DNA from: Blastobasis lacticolella
Lineage: Eukaryota; Arthropoda; Insecta; Lepidoptera; Blastobasidae
Reading direction: 5' to 3'
Length of the DNA: 64,000 bases
Assembly: GCA_905147135.1 (NCBI GenBank)
Contig: LR990058.1
Span: forward strand, 12,127,349 to 12,191,348
The position numbers and the translations under genes were made by a program. Under the pieces are notes generated by a model, which was not told where the DNA came from, did no database searches, and saw only the letters and a program-made list of their open reading frames with translations. Below are positions 23,303-35,100 of this stretch, one piece after another (within the stretch, counting starts at the first letter, position 1; every line of letters begins with the position of its first letter).

Positions 23303-26300
23303 CCACCTTCTACCTGCATACCTGGTGTCCACCTGCTTTCCTTCTACAGGCGTAAAAAGATACATCTTTGCGCCTGATAAAAATAGGGATTATATTTTGC
23401 AACGGTCTTCTGTATTTAAGAGTCCTAAGAATTGGTATATTTAAAGTCGTCAGAATTTTACTACGTCTTTTGAAACTCTTTAATATCTAAACTAACAATG
23501 CTATCTCAACTAAACTCTCTTCTCTAAAAACTCTGAACCATAAATAAATAAATAAATATGCTTGGTCAATGAGGAGTTTTCCAGTAGGTGTTGTCAGTTG
23601 GTTTCAAAAAGCATCAATAGATGGCGCTCCTACAATTTTGGTAATCTTTCTTTAATCTGTATGATAGTGGCAGTGATTTCATGCAGCCAACTAATACTAA
23701 ATTTAAAAATAAAATGTTTATTAATATAAACGTAACTGTTAAAGGTTGAACGAAATGTAAAAAGAAATATTTATAGAAGTTGGCACTATGTTCCAATACT
23801 GACAAATACAATATAATCCAATACAACGTACCCAGTGTTTATATCTTGTTTGCTAAGAACCTATTTCAAGCGATTATCAATTACCAAAATTGTCGGGGCG
23901 CCATCTAGTGAGTGGTTAGGAATCCTTTAGATACCTATGGGAAAACTGCTCATTCACACAGCGCCATCCAGCCCCAAAGTTTGTATTATGGGTGCCAGAA
24001 AACTAATAAACTACTACATATTTTTAAAATTACTACTTTTTATACATACAATACCCAGACCCGTGGCAGAAATTAAAATTCATCATTTCTATTTCTGCCG
24101 GGCCGGGAATCGAACCCTGGATCTCTGCGTGGCAGACCAGGCCAAAGTTAACCAACTGAACCACTCAGGTCATCCATAAACTCTTATCAAAATATAATCA
24201 ATCAGTTTTCACGTGAAACTGCGTCGGCCATGGTATGTGCGTTGGATCGATCGTTGTTGCCTTCTATTGCCAAAATCGGTGCAATTACCGAATACCTAAA
24301 TAATAAGTAAGAAGAGAGTGGTAAAGAAACACAGTTCTCTAAGCTAGTCACCTAGGTCTCCGTCGTATTCAGCATAGAATTTTGAGTTGCTGCTTAGCAA
24401 TTTCTTTGGTTTATTGTTGTCCGTTATGTCCTGAAATTTAAATAGACACATAGATTAGGCAACACAATTGATTAGGTTACGGTCTCCCATTTTCCGTATT
24501 TGGACTTAAAGTAGGTCCTTTGAACGTGATTGGCAACACTATTGTATTTTATCTCTCTAAACCGTAGGAGCGTAGTTAGCTAGAGCAGGTTACTTATGTG
24601 CATCATTTGCTGCTGCTGGAAAGCTGAAAGCTTTCTATCATGGACTATCCTTGACCACAAGGTAAGCAAGCAACTCCATCAACTACATAGTCAGGTAGTA
24701 CAATGGTCCAAATTCTTTGATATCTACTACAATTAGTAAATAGAGCGCGTCATTGCCTATGGTAAAATGTTGATAATTAGAACACGCGAAGTAGAAACCA
24801 GTAGTTTCATTTTCAACTGTACTTATAAGAATATACATCTCGCTATTTTGCAACAAACATAAATGATCCGGTGACAATGTCGCTGTTGTTGGAATTGACA
24901 TGACATTTCTAATTGGCGACACTTTGTTCCACCTTTGGCCACCGGGTCAGTAAAGTTTGGGGCACTGTAGTTAAGTTCAGTTAACTGAAGTCAACCGAGC
25001 TAAGTAGAGGGAATGTCAACCTACACAGCTTTTTTGTATGCCTACCATATGTCAAGTATCAAGACGTATTAAACTATGCGCAATTCAAAATCGGTTCATC
25101 CGTTTAACGAGGTAACAACAAAGCAAATATAAATAAGCCGAGAGGTTTAAGAGAGGTAGGGCATAGCGGGGTATCTCGTTCGAATTGGAGCCGCCCAACT
25201 GGGGAAGAACCTCCACCTTACAGAATATCGCAGCTAAATAATACTCTTTTAAATAGTATTGTGTTTCTGCCGGTGAGTAAGGTTTCCAGTGCTCCATGGG
25301 GTGGGGATATGGTGAACCGTGGCTTTGGCAGTGGAGTGGCATTTGCCTTTTGCTGCCAGTGCAACGTGTTATAGAGGTAGGCAACGCATTAGCGATACTC
25401 TTGGTGTTGGTAATGTCTATAGGCAGTGGTGACCACTTTCCATCAGGTGGCCCGCTTGCCTGTTTGCCTAACGTATGACATAAAAAAAAAAAAAAAAAAA
25501 AGCCGAATCAAACAACCCCTTTTGCGCTTTACTGCACTCGGGGTACCTGTAAAGGGCTGTGTAGGTAGATGGTAACGTAGACTATGTTGGTGTGCCTCAC
25601 GATGATTCCGCATGCTAAAATCCTTTAAACCGGTTTTCGTTTCGATAATTATCTCACCTCCACTTCGTACACCCTACCAGGCAATAACACATTGGCCAGG
25701 GGCACCTCCATGCGTGGCAGGCGCTTATCCCAAAATATTTGAACAGTAACAATGCGGTCTCCTGATAATTCACGCGTCCAAGTGTCCTGTAAAAGAGGGT
25801 AAATAAAGTAGCATTATGAATAGCATAAATGCTCTAGGTAAGCGAGAGGTAACCGGGTTTGAACCGAAGTACGGCCATATGCCAATGACTCGAATCTTTT
25901 CTGAGTTATGACCGATGTTCTTACGGTAAGGCGACTTCAGGCGGTTCAGGCAACTGAATGTGTAACCATGATCCATGATACCATCCCCTGTAACAGGGTC
26001 ACGCAGGTCAGATGCCAATCCAAATCCTGGATCATGGTCATGGCGACCCCGTGCGCGAGCGCACAACAGGGACGTTAACGATTATTACTTTTATATTTGC
26101 ATAATCAAAAAGCGTATATCGATTCTGTAAATATTATAAATAAGTATTCCTAGACAAAATCTGTTTACTCCAATCCAAAACGAACATGCTGTAATACCTA
26201 CTCATGAATAAAACAATTTGACCAAATTACGTTCAATAGTGGTCCTTTTACGAACAAGTGTGTTAAAAAAAACAGATAGGTGCTTAAGTAGGTATTTTCT

Positions 26301-29300
26301 TTCCACAAGACTACCAACCATTTCTTTATTATGTTCGACCCGCTTGCCTTGTTTACCCAAAGGGTCCTGGTTTATAGCAATGAATTTTTCGTTGAGAAAC
26401 AGTTTCTCTCTTCGCTCTTTGGAGATTTTTTCAAGGTCTGTAGACATTATAAGGGGCGCCGCAAGTATCGCCCATATCATTAACTGCTTGGATGCATCTT
26501 CATCATCAATCTTAGGCGAGCCACCGACGAGCTGGAATGCAGGCCACACTTTGTTACTATTCATCATCACAGCCCATAACAGTCCATGGCAGGACTTAGG
26601 GCCACGAAAGGGGAGATTATTGCCATAATCTCCACGCTTCGCAAGCGTGTTAGAGATCGCAGTTTTATAAGTATGTAATAATGGTAAACGCTGCTGTCCA
26701 TTTTCCAGCTTCCGGAGACTATTTTAATAATAATAATTAATATTAATAATAATCAAGAAAATTAAAAGGACGTGACAAAAATCTTTGACATTTTGGCTAT
26801 GGACCAGGTTGTACCTACCTGATCCGGATCGTTGAACCCTCCGGGCCCCGCTATATGCATGAATTCATTCTGGTGGCTCCCAAACCAATCCACTATTTGC
26901 CATAGGCTTTGTGAATAGTTTTGTATGTCATTATAATTCCGCCAAATGTTGCAGTTTTTTGCTATACTCTCGTAGTCTACCTGAAAATCCAATAAAGTAA
27001 AGCTAGTTGTGTAACGGGTAATATTCATGGAGACAAACAAATTCAAGCACACATATCAGAACAGAAACTGAAATTCATCAATTCATATTCTGTCATGCCA
27101 GATCGATCGGTATGATTTGTCGTATTTCATTGTACTAATAATTATTTTAAGAATCTATGATTTAGAATTAAGGCTTTTTGAAGCATTCTCAAGCAGTTAC
27201 AAACAGTACAGAGCTAAGCCTTGAGTGCTAGCGCGGCTGTTCGTGTTTTCGTGATATTATTATCAAGGTTCAAAACTTTGTGAATCTGTTAAACAAACAA
27301 TTAAAAACTAAGACCTAAAGATTTTATATCGTGGTTTACGGTGTTCAAATTCGATCCACTCTGTGCCACTAGTACTATTATTTAAAAAAAACAATTACTT
27401 GTACGTAACTAATATTACTTAATAAAATACAAGCAACAGACGCAGAGTCCAAGAACTGATAGATGCGTTTTCGGACTTTGTCTGTAGTCGGCAAGTTTAC
27501 GTCATAATTTTCGAGGACGACGGGAGTGCACCTTCTGTTAGTTTAATAACTAGCAGTTAAGCCTTTTAAATAGATTTTTACCTTCATATTACCGGTCTGA
27601 TAAGCCGGCCAACTACAAGAGTACAGCATCGGACGCCCAGTTTTGTTCAGATACGAACCGAAACGAGGATATGCTGAAATAATAGTTTTTTAGGTATATG
27701 TTGGAAATACTTATCTTAATATACTAAGAAAGGATTGCTGAAATTTCCCCTGCGTATGAAATAATTTTTTATGTTATACGCCAAACAATCAAGCAATCGG
27801 GCTACCTGATGGCAAATGGTCACCGCCGCCTATGGACATCAGCAACACCAGGGGCTCTACCAACGCATTGCCCGAAGCTAAAGAGATGTATAATCTATAT
27901 CCTCCCTTAAACGAACCCATGTCATAGTGAAAAGGAAACAATGTGTTTGGGAGCTCACAATGTTTGAAATTCTCCAAAATTCTAAATTATTAATTTTGAC
28001 AAACTTTAAACGAAGGCTAAAGAGGATTAGGTAAATAAGTTTTTAAAACCCCCGACTATCAGGTTGCTCGAATGATACGTCGGGGCTGCCATTCCCATAT
28101 TCTGTTACTAATAATATGTAGTTTCAATTAATGTCAAACTTATGAAAATCCAAAATTTTATTTAGTTGTCGGGCCATATTATTTCCACAGGACTACGAAT
28201 GTAAATAGGTAGATAGTACATACCGGTATCAAATTCCTTAGGATCCATGTAACAGCCATCAATTTTGATGTAGTCCACACCCCACTCGGCGAAGGTTTGG
28301 GCGTCTAACTCACCGAACTCAGCGATACCAGGATATCCTGCACAAGTTTTTGTGCCTATATCTTGATAAATGCCGAACTTAAGACCCTTTCCGTGCACCT
28401 ATAACCCAAGCAATTTAGTTTTTTTTTCTGATTAGAAAATTTTACACAACTCGAGTTTTATATTTTACGCTTAAGCGACTCCGATGCAATCAAATCCATA
28501 CCGCGCACAAATTGGGATGAAATGGAACCTTGTCCAGATAAATGGATATTCCAGCGCACGACTAAGAAATGGAACACGTTGCCTGCGAGTGTGTTCCCTG
28601 ATCATACCACCAGGTGAGGTGGCAGTCAAATGCCTGGCTGACTAATTAAAAAAAACTACTCGCAGTCCCGTTTAGCTTGCATATCTTACACCTTCCATAC
28701 AACTCCGTGATTGATGTCCTCCATGACTGATACGTGAATCATATATTCAAAACAAGTGTATTCACGTAGTCAGCCAAGGCCTTGATTCCGCTGGGGAAAC
28801 GGTCAGGGTCGGGCTGCAGGCGGTTGTCGGAGCTCCGGTTCCTCGCCAACCAGCAGTCGTCGATGATCACGTACTGGTAACCAGCCGCCAGGTAGCCATC
28901 GGCCACCATCGCGTCGGCCGTCCTCTTGATCAAGTTCTCACTGCCGCCAAAATCATTTATAAGTTAGATGCTTATTTATTTATTACTTACGAGTGGGGAC
29001 CATGTACTGATAATCGTATCGTGGGACGCCCCCCCACAAGATGGATAGACGACTTCGTACAGGTTGTAAGGAACCGATGGAAGGAAGAGGCACAGAGTCG
29101 TCGATCAGTGTGGAAGGCGTGGAGAGAGGCCTATGTTCAGCAGGTGGACGTCCAGATATAATTTAACCAAGGGCCACAACAGCCCACTACATTCATAATA
29201 TTTCGATGTTTTACGTTTGGAAACAAGCCATAAACTTTATACCCAGTGGACCTTTATGTGCCGTAAGTCGAAGAACGTAAACTTAAACAGATTATTGACC

Positions 29301-29976
29301 AATTAAACCGAAATTTCTGTCGGATGGAATCAGATGATTTTGGGTGGAGACTTGAGCCCTAGACCTAAGGGGCTAGCCCTCCGCCCCTACTACTACGCTA
29401 CTACTACTCTACTTTTTATTTAATTCTTTTTAATGCCTTTTATTTCACCTTTCAGAGAGCGTCGGTGGCCGAGTGGTTAGAGTATCTGACTCGTATGCCA
29501 GAGGTCCCGGGACAAACCCCGCTCCTGCCATGTACCAATGACTGTTTTCTGAGTTATGTGCATTAGTTGAATACTAACCGATGCTCTTACGGTAAGGGAA
29601 AACATCGTGATTAAACCTGCACATTCAGGCGACTGGATGTGTAACCATGATCCAATCTGGTCAGGTTCCCCTGGTAGCAGGGTCATGGAGGTCAGATGGC
29701 AGTCGCTCCACTGTAATTACCTGACCTGCCAAATCCTGGATCATGATCACGGCGGACCCCGGGTCCTCGTGCGCGAGAGCACAACCGGGACATTAACGCC
29801 ATGATTATTATTTTTTTATTTCACCTTATACACGTCTTAGGGAAATGCTTGCAGTCGATATTGCATCCGAAGCCAAGCCAAGTCATCCAGCCCATGGGCG
29901 GCTTCCGCGCCAGCCCGTTGTCCAGCGCGCGCGCGGCCGCCAGCACCGCCAGCGCCGTCACGCACCGCAGCAACAT
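23207..29976 (-). CDS. GH27 alpha-N-acetylgalactosaminidase-like gene II, unit 1, 3' end interrupted by an LTR element
   Basis: Likely lysosomal or secreted hydrolase removing terminal alpha-linked GalNAc/Gal. Exons (minus strand): 29825-29976, 28766-28940, 28224-28398, 27582-27673, 26819-26980, 26319-26531, 25658-25786, 24352-24430, 23207-23373. The predicted protein (447 aa with the LTR-coded tail) keeps the GH27 residues at human NAGA numbering: Asp78-Asp79 in IDDCW, Lys154 and nucleophile Asp156 in KIDGC, Ser188/Ala191/Tyr192 in SWPAY, and the acid/base Asp in WRNYND (Asp216). Ser188 and Ala191 are the pair known to give GalNAc rather than Gal specificity. The signal peptide is [17 protein letters not shown]. 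The last exon is cut after the Trp codon at 23306 by the element 9082-23302; the frame runs on for 31 LTR codons to TAG at 23207-23209. The enzyme core is intact, so activity may survive (inference). Confidence 0.9.
23303..23306. repeat. Target-site duplication CCAC, right
   Basis: Pairs with 9078-9081 on the other side of the LTR element. Confidence 0.85.
23950..24176 (-). mobile_element. SINE (family 2), gene II intron 8, unit 1
   Basis: Reverse SINE with complete tRNA-like head ('gggaatcgaaccctgg' is the B box complement) and the 'cagcgccatccagcc' 3' end. Shared with 56345-56575. Confidence 0.75.
25142..25499 (+). mobile_element. Poly(A)-tailed SINE-like element (family 3), unit 1 only
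   Basis: Ends 'ggtggcccgcttgcctgtttgcctaacgtatgac' plus about 20 A. The empty site in unit 2 reads 'ataagccgaaac' near 57552; short TSD AAGCCGA. Gene II intron 7. Confidence 0.8.
25840..26075 (+). mobile_element. SINE (family 1), 5'-truncated, gene II intron 6, unit 1
   Basis: Begins inside the tRNA-like head ('gtaagcgagaggtaaccgggtttgaacc'), then carries the usual family 1 body to 'aacagggacgttaacg'. Shared with 57886-58132. Confidence 0.75.
26560..26705 (-). mobile_element. Family 4 repeat, reverse, gene II intron 5, unit 1 only
   Basis: Starts 'catcatcacagcccataacagtccatggcagg', the reverse complement of the family 4 end, and stops inside the body. The matching unit 2 intron lacks it. 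Confidence 0.7.
27765..27960 (-). mobile_element. Family 3 element, reverse, gene II intron 3, unit 1
   Basis: The 'tatacgccaaacaatcaagcaatcggg' start is the reverse complement of the family 3 tail. Shared with unit 2. Confidence 0.65.
28985..29165 (+). pseudogene. RTE LINE ORF2 C-terminal fragment
   Basis: Plus-strand translation reads [11 protein letters not shown], then an [20 protein letters not shown] end, the usual C-terminus of RTE ORF2. It lies in intron 1 of gene II unit 1. Confidence 0.7.
29452..29813 (+). mobile_element. SINE (family 1) abutting the exon 1 splice donor of gene II unit 1
   Basis: Complete head ('gtcggtggccgagtggtta') and body. The 14-bp duplication TTTTATTTCACCTT flanks it at 29438-29451 and 29814-29827; the right copy spans the exon 1 / intron 1 junction (exon ends at 29825). 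Confidence 0.85.
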
Positions 29977-30654
29977 TTTGGAGGGAGCTAGCACATTTAA
30001 CTGGTATTGCAAACGTCCATAGGCTGCGATGACTGCTTACCATCAGGCAGGCCGCAAGCTTGTTTGCCACCTTAGTATAAGTATAAAAAATGCCGCCGAA
30101 TCTACACCAGTAGATATTGAGCGTTCTTTAAACTGTGTTATTAATCAGTTTTATCATTACTTGCTGTAGCGTCAAGTTAGAAGCGTTGGCATGACATTAG
30201 ATTTTTTTTAATACCTAGGTTTTTAGTTATGTTGGTACTAATTACGAGTAAATTTCTTAATGCTTGATTCATTATATTCTTTATCATATATTATTAAATA
30301 AAACGGTTTTGAAGACTTACCTTATTCTTTTTCCAAATGTGTCGTAAATGAAGTACAACGTTTCAGTACTTGATATTTATACAAAAAGTTAAAAATTATT
30401 TGTCTAATATGTAAGTATTTATGATATGTAGGGCAATTAAATTACATACTTACCAAAGTCTCGTCATAATTTGCAGGGCAACAAAATTCCATGCTCTATC
30501 GGTTTTAACTTTTAACACGGAGTTTTAACAATGCCACTGGGAATATTTAACTGTAGTAGGTACTCGTATATCGTCTAACATCAAATCAGAATAAAAATAG
30601 CGTTATCTACCAGTCAACCAGGAGATAAAGGGTAAAGAAAAAGTAAGGCGGTGC

Positions 30655-31035
30655 AAGAGAAGCTACTAAACAAGATGGAGGAGGGGAACCGAAAACTCAC
30701 TGTCGCCCAAAGGGCGATGGAAAGGGCTATACTTGGCTCCGGCTAATCGGGAATGAGGAGATCCGCAAGCGAACTAAGGTCACCGACATATGTCGAAAGA
30801 TTGCGAAGCGGGCAGGGCACATATCTCGCAGAACAGATGGCCCATGGGGCAGGAAAGTTCTCGAGTGGCGATCATGTACCGGAAGACGCAGCGTGAGTAT
30901 CCCTCCCACTAGGTGTGCCGATGATCTGGTAAAGATAGCAGGTGTAGCTGAATGCGGAAGGCGCATTACCCTTTGTGGAGATCTCTGCTTATGCCCAGCA
31001 GTGGGCATCTTACGGCTGATATGATGATGATGGAC
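30655..31035 (+). pseudogene. RTE LINE ORF2 3' fragment with (ATG)n tail
   Basis: Plus-strand fragments read LTVAQRAMERA, IRKRTKVTDICRKIAK, RRTDGPWGRKVLEWR and PTRCADDLVKIAG, then 'gtgggcatcttacggctgatatgatgatgatgg'-type RTE end sequence (31000-31035). Frameshifted. Intergenic between gene II unit 1 and gene I unit 2. Confidence 0.75.
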
Positions 31036-31189
31036 ATCTAAGTTTAGTTTTGAGACGAGAAGATGGGAGCGCCTCAAAGCGCCCCTCCTTCCTCTCCACG
31101 GCGCGCAATTTGGAAACCCCTGTGCTTCTATTAATTCTTTCTTTATCAATTATCTCAGGGTATGAGAAAATGATATATTAATTATGTGA

Positions 31190-31560
31190 TCAATGGGTCA
31201 CATAATTAATATGATGAATTTGGTAGTAATTTCATCATATCCACTAGATTTTCTGTTCTTTAAAGACATAATAATTTTGTAAACTTCATTATCGTCAACA
31301 GGTTTGAGAAATATTGTTTTAGAATTCTGTTTCTCCACTTGTATGAAGTTATCGTTCAAAATGTCACATATTTGTTGAGGTTTACGAAATGTCATATTAT
31401 TAAATATTATAGAGTGAATGTCATTATTGTGATTATTATTTGACGTAATTGCCGATATGTACTACTCCATATAGCTTTTGGATTTTTTCCGTTTTGAATT
31501 ATGTACTTTCTATTATAATTTATCATGCATAGGTACGCCCATAGACCAATAACATCCACT
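31190..31560 (-). pseudogene. LINE ORF2 fragment (pre-RT region)
   Basis: Minus frame 31395-31198 reads FLKPVDDNEVYKIIMSLKN then SSGYDEITTKFI, the conserved stretch before the RT domain of Jockey/CR1-type LINEs. Neither RT core nor ends are seen. Confidence 0.7.
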
Positions 31561-32063
31561 CTAAGAAATGGAACACATTGCTTGCCAGTGAGATCCTAAA
31601 CATGAGTAGGTAGTCCTTATAGCTTAGAAAGAGACAGCATTTCCCTCAAGCCAGGTTTCCAGATTGTAGGGAGATGTACGGTCCAGGGAAGACATTCGCA
31701 AGAAAATCATCCTTAGCTGCAAGCATTCAGCAGATCTACCCAAAGCTACTTACGAACTTGCGACATAAAAGTGGCTTCTTGTGCCTTGGCGACGATGGCT
31801 GAATTAGATTGTACCATTTCTAAAATTATTTGGGACAGCGTATAAGGCTCGCCATCCAGCGGGGCAACGCGGCCAGCCTTCTGGACACATTTCCGCATTC
31901 AGGGGACTGGGGCAAATATTTTACCTATTTAAGTAATTTAGAGTAAGGTTTTTATTGATAGGTTGTTTTAATATGTAATTCTATATTGTTTGTTTATTAT
32001 GTTTAAGTTGTTAATAATAAATATTAAATTTCTAAAATGAAACCACAATATTTGTTACTCGAT

Positions 32064-32069
32064 TTTATT
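32064..32069 (-). terminator. Polyadenylation signal of gene I unit 2
   Basis: AATAAA on the minus strand, about 37 nt after the TAA stop at 32106. Confidence 0.6.
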
Positions 32070-32105
32070 TAAACATCGTCCAATAGAACCTGATACTCGA
32101 GCTCA

Positions 32106-35100
32106 TTAGAAGTGAGGTATCCATTCGTCTTTAATCTCTCCAGGCACCGTCTCCTCAAACTCGTAATCTTCATCATACTCCTCCGCATCCTGAGACCCCT
32201 GCTCAACGGAATATGGGGGCGGGTTAGGAGACTGCTCAGAAGATACTTCGGGAGTCGGAGATGAGGTGGCGTCATTTTCTTTCAATGGCGTCCAATGATA
32301 AAACTTGACTTCTGTAGAAAATAAATAAATAAATAAATAAACGTTTATTTTCTCCCATTAATTTACAGATCACAATTTACATTTCATTTAAACACTTATG
32401 GGAGACTGATGCCTAAGCTAGGCAAGAAGCCTGTATTTCAGGTCACCAGGCCCCCCCTCGCACTACTGTACATAATATAATGCTTGCAATGTCTCGTATG
32501 CTAGGGAATAATATATAATAAATATATGCAAACCAATATAAACATTCAGAGTATCTACCTAAATGTTTACTTATACATACATAAATGATATATAATATAT
32601 ATACGTATTTTTGTGTTAGTATTGTTAGTAATATTTTTATTTAGCTAATAGTTGTAAGTATCAGTAAGAGAAAGTTCTGTTTTGGTGTTACTAGTGGGAT
32701 ATGTGGCAAGGTGGGAACTTAAAATATGTTAATTTTTTTTAATGATCTAACTAACTGGTATAAGGATAGACTCTGTTCTATCATAGCTGAGGTCACTGGT
32801 GACTCTCTTTTTGCAAAGGAAATAGTTAAGCGCATAGATGTTGAGTACTTTATCTACATTATTGTATATAAAGCCTCCCAGGAAACAGAAAAATCTTTGG
32901 CCAAAACTTGTTACAATGGGGGGATCAGGATGTGGCACCGTATACGGTCTTCTACGGGCTTTTGTGGTTGAGGATGGGGGGATGTATGTGACCGTGCGGT
33001 GTTGCGAAAGTGTTGTGTGGAGAATAAATAATTGGCGCACTGTCAGTACTGATAACCTTTGCTAGAGTTCAGAGGTTGAGAATCTAAATGGGAGAAAACA
33101 CATTACTTTAAGTAATGACCGTTGGGCTCTCTCCAAAGTCAAAAGTTTGGTTTTAGAAGCACCTCCCCATGAAGTAATGCAGTAGATTAAGAGGGACTGA
33201 CAGAGTGCAAAATAAATGAGAAATTTATCTAAAAAATGCGAGCCAACCGTTGTTTCTCTCAGTCGATCCCGTCTCTTCAAATGCCTAAATCCATTTTCTA
33301 ATGACCTTAGCACTGGATGATACATTAATGCCTTTCTTTCACACGCGCGATTTAACCGACGAGCGGTTATTTCCTGATTTATCGTTTTGATAATAAGCTC
33401 ATAACGCTAATCATGCATGTTGTGCTCGCCTGTATGACTCCATAGCAACTGAATTTCTAAGAACAAATTCTATATAAATTAACATATTTTTCTTTACTAT
33501 AATTACCCAACAAAAAACACTTATTGAAGTGCAAGTTTATCCTAACGAAACATTTCACCGATAATAACTCCACACAATATAATAATGCGAATAATAAATA
33601 TAAATGGAAATAAAATAATAATTTTAATGTCGTAATTGCGGGCCGCGGGGCAGCGGCCAGAGCGCAATATGCACTCATTTCAGCACAACGATTTGAGTGC
33701 AAGCACTCTTTTTGGACACCTTGTAGGTACTTACCCATGTCTCCATCGAATTCATCATAGAATTTTGAGTTACTGCTAATTATTTTTGCTGGTTTTGTAT
33801 TGTCCAATAAGTCCTGAAATTATAATAAGTACACGTATAGGTAGGTAGGTAGGAGCGTTGGTGGCCGAGTGGTTACGGTATCCGACTTGTAAGCGAGAGG
33901 TACCGGGTTCGAATCCCACTACGGCCATGTACCACTGACTGTTTCTAAGTTATGTACATTAGTTGAATACTAAACGATGCTCTTACTGCGAGAAAAACGT
34001 CGTGATGACACCTGCATATTCAGGCTGAATACTGAATGTGTAACCATGATCCAACCTGGTCAGGTTCCCCTAGTAGCAAGGTCACGGAGGTCAGATGGCA
34101 GTCGCTCCACTGTAATTACCTGATCTAGGGAGCTTATTCCACCTTTCTCGTTCGTGGTAAAAAGGCTCATGATGCCCGTAAGTTAATTGAATGCCAGGTA
34201 CCTAGATGGTGTGGATGAAAGCTATCCTATCGTTGGAGGGTGTGGTGGCGGAAAAGTGACGGTTGCACCAAGTTAAACGTTCTTTGGAACATTCCCCGTT
34301 GAGAACACCCAGAGAGCCAACTTCTCTCCGGAGACCTAAGGGATCTAGACCATCTGTAAGAAGGATCATCGACAAAATTCGTATCGTCGATAATCAAGCT
34401 CTTCGTTGATTGAAATCAAGTGGAAGGAGTTTGTATTGGGGTGAACCAGCCCATAGATGGGAGCAGTATTCCATATACTGAGGACGAACCTGTGCCTTGT
34501 AGCACTGTTTGGCTTTATTCAGTACCCCAAGTTTATTTGTAAGCCAGTTTGGCTTTACCTTCCAAGTGATCCCTAAATTGGACTTCGCACCGCAGTCTGT
34601 GTAAAACGCACATCAGGCATAGTCTGTTTACACTGCGGGATATAAGGCGGTGCGTTTCCCCCGTCGTCAAGTAATAGCCAGGGCTATGCTCAAATAGAAA
34701 GAAAGAAAAGACATTTATTACACATAGCACACCACAACATAAATATATACTCGATGTTCGCGATACGCAGCTCGTCAAAGCCGTCGAAGGAAATTTCTGT
34801 CGCTCCTCTTTACGCTTCTCCTTGCGCAAACTTGGCAACTCGCTGGCGTTCTCAGCAAACGGGAAGGCTGGTCTCTATTTGCCAGTTTGCCACGAACTCG
34901 ACCCTTACTTGGATGTCGAGACAGCATTGTAACGCTTCTTTATCGTACGCGTATCAGTATTCGGGTCCTTCGCATCTCGTGCTGCCACCTACGCTCGGTA
35001 AGCTGCCTGTTTTAGGCAAGAAGCTTCGGCACAGGACTTATCGAACCATGGCTGGTTTCGTCCACCGACACGTACGGCTCTGTTGGGGATGAAGCATTTC

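Larger units (their letters stand above)
1..29000. repeat. Tandem duplication unit 1 (visible part)
   Basis: Collinear with 39416-64000 once later insertions are removed (LTR element 9082-23302 and SINEs in unit 1; LINEs, MITE and repeats in unit 2). Position 1 matches 39416. Exons are nearly identical for gene I; introns differ by scattered substitutions and small indels. Gene II differs more. Confidence 0.88.
29977..32105. other. Intergenic region between gene II unit 1 and gene I unit 2
   Basis: About 2.1 kb. A family 3 tail scrap (30005-30085) lies directly upstream of the gene II ATG, so the promoter is partly mobile-element-derived. Then unique AT-rich sequence (30090-30650), an RTE fragment, a LINE fragment and unclassified repeat (31560-31900). 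No host exon recognised. Confidence 0.6.

Noticed and set aside
25085..25384. 99-codon minus-strand open frame
   Set aside because: Falls in a family 3 SINE-like repeat that also occurs at 58331-58682; not a host exon.
34754..35092. 112-codon plus-strand open frame
   Set aside because: Shadow of a minus-strand LINE fragment; no start context, splice signals or domain.
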